Counted from the first letter of the stretch, positions 35,536 through 47,758 are shown. The stretch: DNA of 64,000 nt from Eucalyptus grandis (GCF_016545825.1 NC_052618.1:42912196-42976195), one strand, 5' to 3'. Made by a program: numbers and translations. Notes: generated by a model not told the origin, from the letters alone.

Positions 35536-36078
35536 CACCAAATCTGTGCAGAGAACTTCCTTCACCATATCCAAGTTCAGAGACCTATGCAACGCATCCC
35601 ATATCCTTCTGTTAGTGACTATATTTGTCAGGAAAATTGCATAGATTGGCTTCCAGGGATTATTCACTTCATGGTCCAATAATGCCCTTACTGTAAAGTT
35701 TGTGGATGACGTTGCCTTATTCTCTTCATTGTCTCCTCCAATCATCTTTACTGATGCAAGCACCCATCTTCTTCCGGACCTCTCCAAGTCAGGAACAGTT
35801 GCAGGCTTAGCATCAGTTAGAATCAAGATATCTCCAGGCAAAGTTTTGTAAGTTTCCTTGCCACGAGTGTTGGATTCATTGCTCCACCGACCAGCCTTAA
35901 CAACATATGTGTTCCCACTTCTCGTGCATTTCATACAGTCAGTAACCTCAGTGAAAGGCTGCGAAGAAATATTTTCCAAACTCGAGCACAGACTCGCCCG
36001 TGTCTCTTCCAGCAAAGGGTAGACATACGATCCGAGATAATGCTGGACCGACTGAAATGTCTCCGGTATAGTCTCCAC
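35536..36078 (-). CDS. Helicase exon 2, N-terminal domain
   Basis: This exon of 181 codons is fully open, phase 0 at both ends. It opens with VETIPETFQSVQHYLGSYVY and ends at DLVV before the GTACGA donor (the last Val codon spans the boundary choice). The IPETFQSVQHYL signature followed by PLLEETRASL is characteristic of the N-terminal region of plant SEN1/MAGATAMA3-like helicases of this subfamily. Its function there is not established. Confidence 0.75.
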
Positions 36079-37924
36079 CTACGAACATAGCTCGCCCAAA
36101 TGTCAAATAGGACCAACCAACCTCAACATTCAAACAATACTTTGACCAAATTCCGTAAAACATAACATGTACTCCCAAAATACCTAATGAGTTTGCCGAA
36201 CAAAGTAGAAGCATAAAGGGTTCTATCTCACCAAGTCGAATGCAAGGTTTTTAGGGATAAGAAAAAGTATCAAAAATTGTGCACAGGACTCATTATTTTG
36301 GTGCCAAAAATTGATTTTTGATCATTTAAGTATTTTCGGTGCCAACGCTGATGTAGTTGGCAAAAAATCTAACGTTACATTTTTTTATATTAATTTTTGA
36401 AATTGACGTGGTTCACCGTAGAGTACAATCACGTTAATTGTCCAAAACAACGTCCTTTATATGTTTACCCCAACTATAAACCGTAATTTTACTTGCAATT
36501 TAAGGTTTTTGTCCAAATTAGGTTTTCTCCTTCTCAATTTGCAAAAGATTAAAGACGGAAAGTGGAAGATGATGAAGGTGGTTGCTTCAGTCATGACCAC
36601 GCTTCGTCGCCGTTGTCATCATTGTAGTGTGGGAGAAGCTCCGTCGCCACTGTCATCGTCGTGGGGGGAGAGAAGCTCCGTTATCGCCGCCATCGTAGCT
36701 GAGTGGTCTCGCTTACTTCTGCCCTGGAAATGCTCGGATCTGAAACCTCAAGCTATATAAGAACAAGTGTGGATAGCGTCTCAGACAGTGGCTGCTGAAA
36801 GAAAATCAGCGGCGGTATAAGGTTGCAATCGAGTATTTCGTTGAAGCGGACAAAACACCAAGGAAGAAGAAAAAGACCACTTTTCAAATTTTCTTTTTCT
36901 TTTTTTTTTTAACTCTACACTCCCCTTTGCCTTTTCTGTGAAAGACGCCTCCCCTGCACTATGAAGACCTCATCGGCGTTTCCTACAAAATGGTGAACCT
37001 TCAAAAGGGGTTAGACAATTGATAACTACGGCGTCAAAAATTCACAATTCCAAAACACACAGAGATGGAGTGCTTGGCCAACTTTGGTCGAGAGTCCCTT
37101 GCCACGCGAGACTCACTAGCCGGTTGCTGCGCTCTGACACTCGTGACACCGCCCCGCACTGCGAGACCACCACCAAGCTGAGCTGCTATCCTTTGATCTC
37201 AACTCACACGCCAAATCGAGCTGGAAGCCCAAGCTTCCCTTTGACAAAGACAATTTTTAGGTGTTTGTACACTAGGCCGGTGGAGGGACGAAGAGGAACA
37301 AGTGAAGGTCTTGACCGAGCTCGAGGAAAGACACTAAGGCTCTGACAGAGATTACCAGGACCTGATCTGAAGGCTTCCTCAAGCGGATCTCTCTCTCTCT
37401 CTCTTCTCGGCTTTGATTCAGTTCAGGGGTTCTTCAATCTCCCTCCTTTCTTCTTTCCCTCTCTTTTTCCTTCTCTATGCAAATTTTCCCGGAAAATGGA
37501 AGAGCGTATTGAAGGATTATTTCTCATACGGCGTCGTTTATGAAGAGTATAGTCATGTCATAATCCATGTTGGACTTATTATTTAAATAAAAATGTTATG
37601 TAATATGTTGGCCATAATTTATAATTTAAGGCACTTAAATGATTTTTTTTTTTAATTTGGCTCTAAAGTGAGTCGACAAGAATTTTTGACATCAAAATCA
37701 TACATAATTTTTGATATTTTTAATATACTTAACTAGGTTTTTATTAGGCTAGGCTAACTAGAAGCATAGGGAAATAAAAAAAAAAGTAGAGCGCAATGAA
37801 CTAGCATCATTTGGAAAATTCTCAAGTAAAAACCACATTCTCATCGAACTTCCACGAGAATAAAACCAACAGGGCTTGATAAAACATATTAAAAAGCAAA
37901 GATGAGAAACCAATAAAAAGAAAC

Positions 37925-38267
37925 CTCGTCATGGTAGAGGTTTTCGTTGAGAATGTCGTGAAGAGACCAAGAGAAGACAAAATCAGTCAGGTTATTTTTT
38001 GAAGATATTAGAATTATTTGTTGATACTTAAATAATAAGTAGATGAACAAAAAAATAGAGGATAAATCTTAACCAGAAAAATAATGACACGAATAGTTCC
38101 TGCACTTTAATATAATCTGCACTTTCATCTTTGAAATTTTGATTTGTTCAATATGACTTTTAGCTACTCTTCATCCAAAGCATGTGTCTTGAGAAGACAA
38201 AATCAGTCAGGTCATTGGGATTGTCTCTTCTCCACTTGCTGCTCCAACCATCCTCTGCTTTCTCCAT
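37925..38267 (-). pseudogene. Helicase exon 1, split by an insertion
   Basis: The upstream part (38267-38191) starts at ATG and reads MEKAEDGWSSKWRR then DNPNDLTDFVFS. The downstream part (37993-37925) repeats LTDFVFS and continues WSLHDILNENLYHDE up to a GTTTCT donor that joins VETIPETFQS of exon 2 in phase 0. Family members have these two parts joined. Between them lie about 200 bp flanked by a roughly 22-bp direct repeat (GAGAAGACAAAATCAGTCAG plus GT). In frame the upstream part would run into a stop soon after the duplicated motif. Confidence 0.7.
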
Positions 38268-39269
38268 GCGCAACACTGTTTGTGCTCGCTCTGAAGTCTA
38301 CCTGAACCCACGTACCAAAACACCAGGGAGAAACCCCTCTTCAAGGTTTCACGAAACTTGCGAGGCAAAAGATTCCCAGAATTATTACATTTTCTCTGTC
38401 ATTCTTCCTTCAACCGGGAAATTCCACGCGTGGGGACAACGCGAACCGAATACGACGATAATCAGGCGAAGTCGATGCATGGAGATAATCGGGATTCGAC
38501 AGGTGGAGTGTTTCAATTCAGTTACAACTCGCGTGCTGGTTATGTTTTTTCTTTATTATTTATTATAGCTTCTTTTTTATATAATTTACATCCTTTATGC
38601 AAAAGGGTTGAAAGTAGTCATGCACGTGGGGAGCGCGTGCGTGGTATTGAGTAGTCATATCAAGACACATATGCTTTGGATGAAGAGTAGCTAAAAGTCA
38701 TAATTAGAGGCAATAATACTAATTACTTAGATTAGTGGCAGATTTTCATTTGTTTTGAATTTCTCTCTAAAAAGACATTTAGAAATGGCGGTATATGAGA
38801 CAAGTAACCTATTTGACGCTACAAAATTTTAGGGGCGGAATTTTTTTTTTTGACTTAATGTTCTTTTGACTCTAGAACTCATTATTGTTGTACAGCAATT
38901 TAGCATGAGCCGATTCTCATGTAATCAATCAATCACTATTATTCACGCGTTACAAATCTCATCTTACTTGGAGACATGTGTAAGGTATCTCGTACTCGCA
39001 AGCAATGGTGATTAGTTTACCACACCACTAGTAATCAATAGGAAAATTATTTAAAAAGTCTTAAACTTATTGTATGACAGCCGATTCAATTATAAACATT
39101 TCAATTGTATTAATTTAATTTTAAACCTTTTAACGATTTGGTAGATGCAATCATTCCTACCAATTTTAGCCGGAAGTCGCTAACATAGACATGATGGTCG
39201 GCTAGCCAACACTGACTTCTATTTTTTGAATTTTCTGATTATTTATTTATTTATTTATTGAATCGGGTT
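38268..39269. other. 5' flank of the unit 2 helicase gene and unit 2/unit 3 junction
   Basis: Expected to hold the helicase promoter; no clear TATA box could be assigned. A 40-bp segment at 38663-38703 is an inverted copy of 38150-38188. The unit 3 homology starts at 39270. Confidence 0.5.
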
Positions 39270-40630
39270 GTACTACTAGGATACGTGAGATTGAGAAAAT
39301 TGTCAATGTTTTTAATTATTCCTACTTGGAATCGTTGTTTGAATTTGGATCCCTTGATTCAAATACGGAATAAAAATTGTATTGCTCCCCAAATTGGAAG
39401 AAGTGAGGGTGAGGAAAGCGGGAAGGCTGAGAAATGTGGTGAAGAGTGACTTCAAAATAGTTTTGATTTTTCCTTGTCTGAAAGATGTTTGGGTTGAAAT
39501 TTGCTCACCGTTGGGTATTGCAAACAGATGAAGGAAGCGACTCCCAAGGAAGAAGGCGGTTGAACAAAAGCGGAAGGGATGAGTTTCCCTTGCTTTAAAT
39601 TCACTAAGACTTGACAAGCTCGATGACTTGATTTATTTTAGTTCTGGAAGTTGTTCGTACTATTTCGCCTCCTTAAGAAGTCTATGAATTTTATGGTGTT
39701 GTAACTTTGGAGCCTTTATCTCGGGTCCTACGCGTGTTGAGAGGTCCTTAGGTGAGACGGCCGAAGATGATGATGAATTGCCATAGCCATTGTTCAATGA
39801 GATGGTTTGCTCTGCTCCTTACTATGCTCATATGTGTTCTTGCAATATCATGTTTTAGAACAAACAATTTTATTGTCCTTTCTCCTAGTGCTTTTCCCAA
39901 TGTAGAGGGCTGAGAATTAAAGGCCTTCAATGTAAAGAGTTATGGAACAATCAAATTCCCACCTAATCTTTTTGCAAATTGGAATCCCTTAAATTAAAGC
40001 ACTTTGACAATCTCCTATGCATTTCCCCACCCCATATGTGGAAGAGGTTGCAGTGCTATCTCAAGGTTCTAGAAGTGAAGTCATGCCGTTCGATCGAAAT
40101 CATAAACAAAATTAATGGGACAGTTAGAAAGAATGGTGAAATGCATATGCTAGTTTTGCGAGATCTGGACAACTTGAGGCACATATGATAGTACGATGGT
40201 CTCCCAAAGGTTCCGTTACCCAACTTGAGAGACATAAAGGCTTCGGTGTGCCCCCTTTTGGAGTTTATTTTCCCACCCATTTTCTCGTTGAGCGAAGGTA
40301 GGGCAAATCAAGGAGCTGGTGGTGGGGTCGCACAAAAATATGGAACTAATTGTTGACTGTGACAAATATGAAGAAGTGTTCGATAAGACAATGACCTTCT
40401 TGGAGTTAACTACTCTTTAAGACTTTACAAGTTGCCCAAGTTCAAGAGAATCTTTATCCGAGAAATACTCTACGGAATTCCCATCCTTGGATGTCTTCTG
40501 GAGAGTAGGCTGTGGAATAGAGCCGGACCAAGGCTACCGAAGTGAAGGGGAAAGTGATAGGGAATATTGGGCTTTATGAAGTGTAGCAACAAAGTTCGGG
40601 AAAATTGCAACGAATGGTACTTGGCCATAT
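39270..40630 (+). pseudogene. CC-NBS-LRR leucine-rich-repeat remnant, unit 3
   Basis: Near-identical to the unit 2 copy and collinear with it, offset about 28.3 kb. LEEVRVRKVGRLRNV and FPCLKDVWVEIC are readable near 39395-39500, LKVLEVKSCRSIEII near 40055 and LPNLRDIKASVCPLLEFIFP near 40215. The paired stops after LRHI are shared with unit 2. Truncated and without NB-ARC. Confidence 0.75.
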
Positions 40631-40749
40631 AAAAAGACGTCTAGTAATATGAGATTGCATTATCTTCTACACACTTCACACGGAGTTTGTGACTAATTCC
40701 TTTACTATTCACTTTCTTTGGTTTGTCTCCTAAGCCATAATGATGAGGG

Positions 40750-41487
40750 GAAAATTCAAAATAAGGATATGAAGTGTTCTCATTTTCTCAAATAAGATTA
40801 TGAAATGAACTTTATTTCAAATAAAAATCTGAAATGATCATGATAGTTTCAAATAAAGGCCTAAAGTGGCCATGATAGTTTGACTTGTTGATCAGCTAAA
40901 TATTCCGATCAATGAAGGAATTTAAAATATTACTTAAATTATATTAAAAATAAATTAATTTTAAAAAACAAAAAAGAAGGAAATTAGGTGAGGACTAAGC
41001 CCTCGTTGTCGGTGTCGGCTGGCAATGGTGGGGGATGGCTAGCCAAAGATTGGCAAGGCTCGGTGGGCCTCGGCCGTGTGGCTAGCGACTTGATGCGAGG
41101 GAGGTCGACAACCCTCGCCAACCCTTGGTCGGCCATCCCCGTCATCGCCAACCCTTCTTGGGGATGGTGGGGTGGCAGCGCCGAGGGCCTATAGAGCCCT
41201 TGCCATTTTCCTTTCCCCTTCCATTTTTTCAAAAATTTCATCTAATACAGAAAAGAAAAAAAGGAAAAATTCAAAAAGTAAAGGAAGAAAATGCCCTTAT
41301 CGGCCAATGAATTAGGTCTTTCTTTGAACTGACATGGCCACCTCAGGTTTTATTTGAAACAATATTCATTTTAAATCCTTATTTAAGAAAACGAGGGTAT
41401 CTCAAACTCTTATTGAAAACAATATCCATTTTATATCTCTTATTTGAAAAAATGAGGGCACTTCAAGTTCTTTTTTGGAATTTTCTC
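40750..41487. mobile_element. Inverted-repeat element with GC-rich core, unit 3 copy
   Basis: Same element as 1126-1865, flanked by AATGATGAGGG (40739-40749) and ATTGATGAGGG (41488-41498), one base having changed since insertion. Confidence 0.6.
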
Positions 41488-41498
41488 ATTGATGAGGG

Positions 41499-42676
41499 AC
41501 CGGATATTGGACCATACATTGGAGGGTTATGTATATATTCTAATCAAGTGCATTATCGTGATACTATCGAATTTTTTTTTCACTTGATATTAGAAAATAT
41601 ATATGCTATTATATTAAGCATGTTTAAGGAAACCATTAAAGATGTCCATATTTGAAAGAGCTCTGTGTACGCTTAATTTCAGGAAGAATAAAATTTGTAT
41701 AATGCTTCTTGTCCACACACGCATGCCGGTCCCTCAACCACTACTTTCTCCATTGTGAATTTGCATTTTGGGGGAAAAGAGAATTCTCCTTTAGAACTTA
41801 TGAGAGCCCATAGTTTACCCCTCCAACATTCCCCTTTAGTACTTGGACGACGATGTCGGCAAAGACCAATCATTGATTACTGATCTGTTACATTTTAAGA
41901 CTCAAGTAACAATATCACGACAAGTTGTATGACCCATACGTTAAATTTTATTATTATTTTTAATGGTAAGTGACACTATTACAATCATATTACCGGCTTT
42001 ATAGCCAGCGTGATGCACGGGAAAGTCAAACGACAATTTGCATGGAAAATAGTAAGATGAAAAGGAGTAAGAATTAATTATTCAATTGGAGAAATTTACT
42101 CGAAAAGGAGTAAGAATTAATTATTCAATTGGAGAAATTTACTCTGCTTGATGCAGATCTACTTATTTATATTATCAATAAGTTTTTTAACCTTCTTTCA
42201 TTACAAATTTCAACTGATTAACTATTTTTATAGCTTCGAAATTCACTACATCAAGTACAAAATACATAATTGATAGAGTTAGGGTATTCAACTAGAGAAC
42301 TCTTCACTGTTGATTGATGCTGCTCTAAATTCCAAACTATCATTCATAGCCTCTGGAATATCTGTCCTTATATAGCACTATAACTATATTTAAGAATAGT
42401 TGCTCCATCTATTAGTAAGTCCTTTAACATGATCGTATTGAAATTTTTCTCGGTAATGTGTGTTTTTATTTGATTAAGTACCTTTTTAACCTTCACACTC
42501 CTAGCAATGAGGCAGTTTATCTGTCTGGACAAAAAATACTCAATGAAAACCTCCTTTATTATGAACTATTTTTCAAAAGAGATTTTTCTATATAATCAGT
42601 CAATAAAAATTGGCGGCACAAAATAATATATATGTGAGAGAGGGACCTGTAAAAATTAGTCATTGTAATACAAGTC
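41499..42676. other. Non-coding unit tract with local duplication
   Basis: Collinear with 1877-3756. It contains the 43-bp tandem duplication listed separately. No gene is seen. Confidence 0.5.
42059..42144. repeat. 43-bp perfect tandem duplication, unit 3 only
   Basis: The 43 bp starting GAAAAGGAGTAAGAATTAAT and ending AATTTACTC occur twice head to tail. Units 1 and 2 have one copy. Confidence 0.9.
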
Positions 42677-42784
42677 ATGGTGACTGGAGGAGGAGAATTT
42701 AATGAACTTGAGTTTTGGGCACGTGTAAACACAAATGGTATCCACCAAAATGGATTGCCAAGAAGCAAATTTGGATGCCCATGA
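42677..42784 (+). CDS. Unrecognised conserved small ORF (copy 3)
   Basis: Open like 3757-3864, with His to Arg, Lys to Asn and Gly to Arg changes. Confidence 0.2.
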   Translation: MVTGGGEFNELEFWARVNTNGIHQNGLPRSKFGCP

Positions 42785-43328
42785 TGATTCAATTTGGCAT
42801 ACTTATGCTATTTTTATGTATTCAATTTTCTTTAACATTACAAAGCTTTTTTAACAAAATATCTCCATCCTTACAGTTTATAATTGCTTTTTTCTATCGC
42901 TTAAATATTGTCAACCTTTCCTCTGTTATTTGGTCATGTGTAACTTCTTAAATATAATATGTAACTCCACACTAGTCAAGTGAGCCAACAATTTTAGTAC
43001 TAAAGGTGTGTTTTTTTAATTGAAAATCTCATGATAAAAGAAAGTACCAAGGAAATCACTTTCAAGAAAAATGGTTTGTTTTTATTTGTTAAGTGATTTA
43101 CAGAAAGCAATTTCCTTCTTGTTAGAAAGGAAAGTAATTTTTTTCCCAAATCTAAACATGTTACTTTCAATCTATGGAAAACATTTCTGTAAATCAATTA
43201 GTTTTTGTCATTTAAACACAAGAAAGTCATAAAATAATTTCTAGAAAACTGTTTTCTTTCAAATAAATGAGTCTAAAGTAGATATCGATGTTTCAACACT
43301 TTCTTGCAGGCTAGCAACCAGTTCAATC

Positions 43329-43406
43329 ATGGCTACCTTCGTTCTTGTGATAATATACTTAATGTTGTCAACCGGTGACACGTGTTATGCGTACCTACAT
43401 CTTTAG
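43329..43406 (+). CDS. 25-aa signal-peptide-like ORF (copy 3)
   Basis: Same sequence as the unit 2 copy, with the same GTACCT after the Cys-Tyr-Ala codons. Confidence 0.25.
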   Translation: MATFVLVIIYLMLSTGDTCYAYLHL

Positions 43407-43915
43407 TCTTTTTGTAATACATAATATCAATTGTCATGCATAATAGAGTCAGTTTTTAGACATTAACATTTTCTCATTCTCGTAAAATTAATTTAGCTAT
43501 TTATTACTCTAGATTATGATATTTTTTAGATGTGATGTTCATAATTATACTGATAATTTTTTTTTTAAAAAGTTATGTTTGAAATTTTCTCACTATACTA
43601 CTTGTTATCAATAAAAGATGCTCTAGACTCATTAAATTTGATTGCACTTAATGAGCAAAAGGCACTTTTATTATCATATATCACCAAGAAATTTTTATGC
43701 AGCACTTTTACTTTTCTCTTTAAAAAGCTCTTCAACTTTTATTTGGGACAAAAAAAGAATCATTTTATCCAATATAAATGCGTTCAATGTGCAAAAATCA
43801 ATTTTAGTATAATATGCTAGATTTTTAAGGTCTTTCAAGAATTTAACAGAAAAGCTTTAACGATTTTTCTAACTAAAGTTACACTATTAATAATGTCTTT
43901 AGTTTTTTTGTTTCA

Positions 43916-43953
<38 letters not shown>

Positions 43954-44744
43954 TCAAAGCAGGTTTCTTCTCTCTTGATCGACAAGGCTGGCAAGTCATT
44001 TTTCCTTGACCTGGAAAAGTTGAATCTTTTCCCTTTAAGATAATAACAACTTTATAGTATGAATCTCCATTGGAAAATATTTGGAAGAAGAACTAAATGA
44101 ACCTCACGATTTATATCTCCATTGATGTAGATGAAAGTTATGTGTCTGAAAACTTTGAGCAAAATGCAAGACTCACACGACAACATCCCAACTCATGTGA
44201 TCCCACAACTTGCTTTAATTAGTAGAGTATCTTATCTAAATCCCAAATTGCTTTGTTGTGCTCATGCTTGCTCATTCTACTCCTCATATTTCTCGGTTTC
44301 AGAAGTTCAAATTACAAGGATTTAACCCAAAATCACTTGAAAATTTAGGTGTATATATCCATTGCATTTGCTCACTCTTATAATCGAATGCAACTAATTT
44401 TCATAGTTGATCTTGTTGTGAGAGCATCGGCAAGAGTGATGGGGGAACGGAGGATTTTGTAGGAAACGTTTTAAGACTAGCCAAAGAATCAACTTAACCA
44501 TCTCTGCTCACATGAATCAGATACTGCATCAGTTGCCCCTTCATTCCCTTGGGAATATGTTGTTTTTATCTACATAAAACCCTCCAATTCCGTTTGGCTA
44601 TTTCGTTCACCCTCTTCACGCATTTAATACTTTGAGGTTCCCTAAAGCTGTCCTCTAATACAATTGCTCCGCCCAGAGACATCCTCTAGTCGTAATCATG
44701 CATAGCATAACTTAACATGATTAGTAACAAACTTGGTTTTACAT

Positions 44745-44775
<31 letters not shown>

Positions 44776-45441
44776 CATACATACATACATTTCGCTGCAC
44801 TCGCGTAGGTATTTGATTGGTGGATGCTAAGAGGCTAATATGAGGTTTAATGCAACTGCCCACACGGATGCCTCTTTTTCCCAGCCCAAAGTGTGATGCG
44901 GCTGATAAGCCCTCATTGATGAAATAATCAAAGGAATAGACAAAACAATAATCAATATAACGATTAAAAGCATTTAAGATATTTAGTTATAATCAATCTA
45001 ATAGATGGACTGATGATTAAAGTAACAATTAATAGTGGAAGGACGCATATATTTTCTTACAAAGTGGAGTTGGGATAAGTGTACTGAAAGTCCTAGAACT
45101 TTTCATGAAAGTGTAATTGAATTCTAAATTTTCAAAAATGCAATCAAGATTTAAAACTTGTCACAAAAGTGCAAATGGGTTCTAAAACTTTTACAAAATG
45201 CAATCAAATCCTAAAATTTGTTAAATTGATGCGATCAAGTCCTAAAACTTGTTAGGATTTTCCGTTTGTCAAGTTGGATGGAGTTACTGACAAAAAAAAA
45301 AAGTTGAATGGAGTTAATGGAAGGACTTGATCACACCAACTTGATAAGTTTTATAACATGATTGCATTTTTTGAAAGTTTTAAGATTTAAATTTTACCGT
45401 CGTTATAAGTTTTAGAAATTAATTGCATTTTTCAAATGCTC
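43407..45441. other. AT-rich non-coding tract with poly(A) and expanded (TACA)n
   Basis: It contains an A-run of about 33 (43918-43951) and an expanded TACA/TA microsatellite (44741-44790). It is collinear with 14917-16901. Confidence 0.5.
45287..45302. mobile_element. 16-bp CTGAC-poly(A) insertion with target duplication, unit 3 only
   Basis: GTTGGATGGAGTTA (45273-45286) and GTTGAATGGAGTTA (45303-45316) flank CTGAC plus an A-run. Units 1 and 2 have a single uninterrupted copy of the target. This is the footprint of a nearly complete 5' truncation during target-primed insertion. Confidence 0.55.
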
Positions 45442-46057
45442 TTAATATGAGGTATTATTAACTCTTGAAGTCCTTCTGAGCTTGATAGAATTAAAAACTT
45501 CATTGTTTTGATCAAGAGTATTATTATCAAGAAACAACCCATTGAGTTTTTTGTTGACTTCGCAACATCCAGCAATATGGCCTTCTTTTCCACATTGATA
45601 GCATGTTATATTTTAATTGAATTTTTTTTTTTTTTTTTTTGGTCTTTTGTTTAGTTTGGGAAGGGTAGGATGAAGTTTTTCGGGGAAAAGTTTTAAGTGT
45701 GATTTTTTCTTATTTTTCGGCGCATCTTTTGCAGGAACAGTTTTCTTTACAAGAGTTGAAGTTTGGATTCCTGGGTTCGTGGAGAGATGGATCATATTGG
45801 GCACGGAAGGGTTTTCTTTGTTTGTAATTGCTCTTTTTTGAGCTGTTTTTGAAGTTTGAGTGTGGCACACATTTCCATATTTCGTTTTTGAACATGAGAG
45901 AACTTGAGATTAGTTCTCCATATGGGAGATGTTGATAAGGGATTTGACCATCGGGGTCAGCTCTAATTTTATTGCTGACTTTTTTACCTATTAAGTGGGA
46001 TAATCCTGGTAAAAAAAATTTCTTTCCAAAATGGGGATGGCAATTTGACCTAATCAT
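45442..46057 (-). pseudogene. Antisense retroelement-like remnant with zinc knuckle, unit 3
   Basis: The zinc knuckle lies at 45603-45562 on the - strand. A 115-codon frame sits upstream at 46057-45710, parallel to unit 2, but its last part is shifted relative to unit 2. No polymerase region is present. Confidence 0.4.
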
Positions 46058-46351
46058 AATTCGTTTAAGGAATGTATCTTTGTATTCTCGGAATTTAGAA
46101 AGTGATTTGCACTTGAGATTGGATAGGAGTTCAATATTTCTATGTTTTAATTGGGAATGGTCTCCTATAAAGTGTTGATATATAGGAAAATGAGAGTACT
46201 AACCGCATCTTGGATGCTATGGCCATGGTCGTCTTCAATTTCATGATGTTGGTCATCAAATGAGATGAGGAGGTATCATCGAAACGAAACGAAACACGAA
46301 AAGCAAATAGGTAAAAATGGGTTCCGTCATTTAATTTGCGAGCTTACCTAA

Positions 46352-46378
46352 TTTTTTTTTTTTTTTTTGGTCGAAATG
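46352..46378. mobile_element. Minute poly(T)-GGTCGAA insertion, unit 3
   Basis: AGCTTACCTAATTT precedes and GGCTTACCTAATTT follows a T-run plus GGTCGAAAT. Same event as in units 1 and 2. Confidence 0.5.
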
Positions 46379-46748
46379 GGCTTACCTAATTTACTCACAA
46401 TATTTTGATTTAACGAGAATTAATCAAATGCTCGAAGAGTTTGATTACACGTGCAATTCGAACATGATTCGTCCATAACTCGACTCCTGTTGGACTAATG
46501 TATGGCCCGAACTCCCGATGGGCTTGGCATGGGCTTGATTGGTGGAAAGGCCTGTGACGAGGCATTTTGAAAGCATTTTGTCAAGAGAAGTGGCGGGCCC
46601 TTTTGGTTGGGCTTGGTGATCTCTTCTTGTAGCTAAATCTAATTACTGATCAGAATTGCATACAAGGTAGATCTCTCCTCATGCGCTCTTTCGATCCTCG
46701 ACGGAACCCGTTTGCACCACCGCGCAAAATAAGACGCGAGGCGAGACA

Positions 46749-46756
46749 TTTAAATA
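46749..46756 (+). promoter_or_regulatory. TATA-like box TTTAAATA
   Basis: Kept from unit 2, 89 bp before the ATG at 46845. Confidence 0.35.
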
Positions 46757-46844
46757 CGGAGAGAGAATTCGAATGCGACGCCGCGTAAGATGCTTCTAAC
46801 TCGTTCATCGGGGCGAGCTGAGGAGGAGGGAGGTCGGAGGGGAG

Positions 46845-47030
46845 ATGGCGATCGTAGAGGAGATGAAGAGGAGCGAATGCGTAGATATAGGTGCGGTTGA
46901 AGAGCTCCGCCGGCGAGTCAGGAGAAGGATTTTGAGCTGGATCGGTCCTTTGGATGGCAGTTATGTGGGGGTCAAGTCATCGACTGGTTTTGGAAAGAAG
47001 AGTGGTCCTTCGCACAAGGAATTTAACTGA
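46845..47030 (+). CDS. Unrecognised basic 61-aa protein (copy in unit 3)
   Basis: Same length as the unit 2 copy. Changes are Arg8Lys, Glu42Gly, Ile43Val and Ser54Gly, and the arginine-rich RRRVRRRILSWIG block is unchanged. The leader has an extra CTGA. Function unknown; possibly a relic first exon. Confidence 0.35.
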   Translation: MAIVEEMKRSECVDIGAVEELRRRVRRRILSWIGPLDGSYVGVKSSTGFGKKSGPSHKEFN

Positions 47031-47587
47031 ATCGATTCTATATATCCCGATTTATTTCTTAACCGGACGATTCGGATATCAACGTTTCTTAACCAAGTGT
47101 TCAGAGATAATTACTAGCGAAAGAAAAAAATTTAGACTCAATTGTCTTGAACTTTTTGATCTAGACAATTTGGTTATGAATCTTTTAATAATTTACTCAT
47201 ACAGTCCTTTTGGGCAGTTCTACCTAGAAATTGCTAGTGTGGATATTAACTGCCCGATATAGCATGGCCGGCATTAACGTTGACAATTTTTTTTTTCATT
47301 TTCAAAATTTATTTATTTTTAAAAAAAGGAAAAGTTTTAGAAAATTTTTAATTCAAAAATTATCTATATTAGCATTGACACATAATCTTGATCTTCCTAA
47401 TAATATGCTTTGCACTCGCCTCTATGAGGATTCGAACAACTCGCTTTGAGTCTCCAAGACCAAGGACAGGACCGAACAGGGCATCCTTGTGACGGATGAG
47501 TGAACAGACACGAAACGCACTCTAGGGAAGGCAACAATTGGCAATTAAGAGGTGGGAGGAGTTTGGCGGTGATCACTGAGAAAGCCA

Positions 47588-47758
47588 CTAGAGAATTCTT
47601 GAAAAATCCTTTCTCATCAAACGCCTCTGCCCTTTTTGTTCTGTTAACGTGGCCTGTTGGGTAGTTCCTTCAACGCCTTCTTTGCAGATCATGCTTGGCT
47701 TCTCTGCATCTCTCTGAGTCACATGTCTTGATTCATAACCTTCATCCACTGACTCCAT
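47588..47758 (-). CDS. Unrecognised 56-aa ORF, broken in unit 2
   Basis: The - strand ATG at 47758 opens MESVDEGYESRHVTQRDAEK and ends QRRLMRKDFSRIL-stop. Its composition is hydrophilic and gene-like. In unit 2 the third codon is TAA, so only one copy could be expressed. No family is recognised. Confidence 0.3.
   Translation of the reverse strand: MESVDEGYESRHVTQRDAEKPSMICKEGVEGTTQQATLTEQKGQRRLMRKDFSRIL

Larger units (their letters stand above)
24971..38267 (-). pseudogene. Dual-helicase (SEN1-like plus UvrD-like), TRANK1-type protein gene, unit 2; multiply disrupted
   Basis: A 12-exon gene of the plant family annotated as TPR and ankyrin repeat-containing protein 1-like or UvrD-like helicase. 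Exons from 5' to 3' on the - strand: 1 (38267-38191 and 37993-37925), 2 (36078-35536), 3 (35097-33941), 4 (33799-33472), 5 (33289-33034), 6 (32950-32734), 7 (32619-32267), 8 (32121-31615), 9 (30862-29679), 10 (29255-28902), 11 (28450-28213), 12 (27530 to about 24971). Introns are GT/AG and phases match. Frame breaks lie near 34125, 30375, 29930, 29872, 29759, 26719, 26662, 26013 and 25288, plus a split exon 1. By family knowledge the product would be a nucleic-acid helicase. As read here it cannot be translated through. Homopolymer errors in assembly are an alternative for several breaks. Confidence 0.85.

Noticed and set aside
38182..38568. + strand frame of 128 codons
   Set aside because: It is antisense to helicase exon 1 and its 5' leader, where the - strand carries the recognisable family N-terminus.
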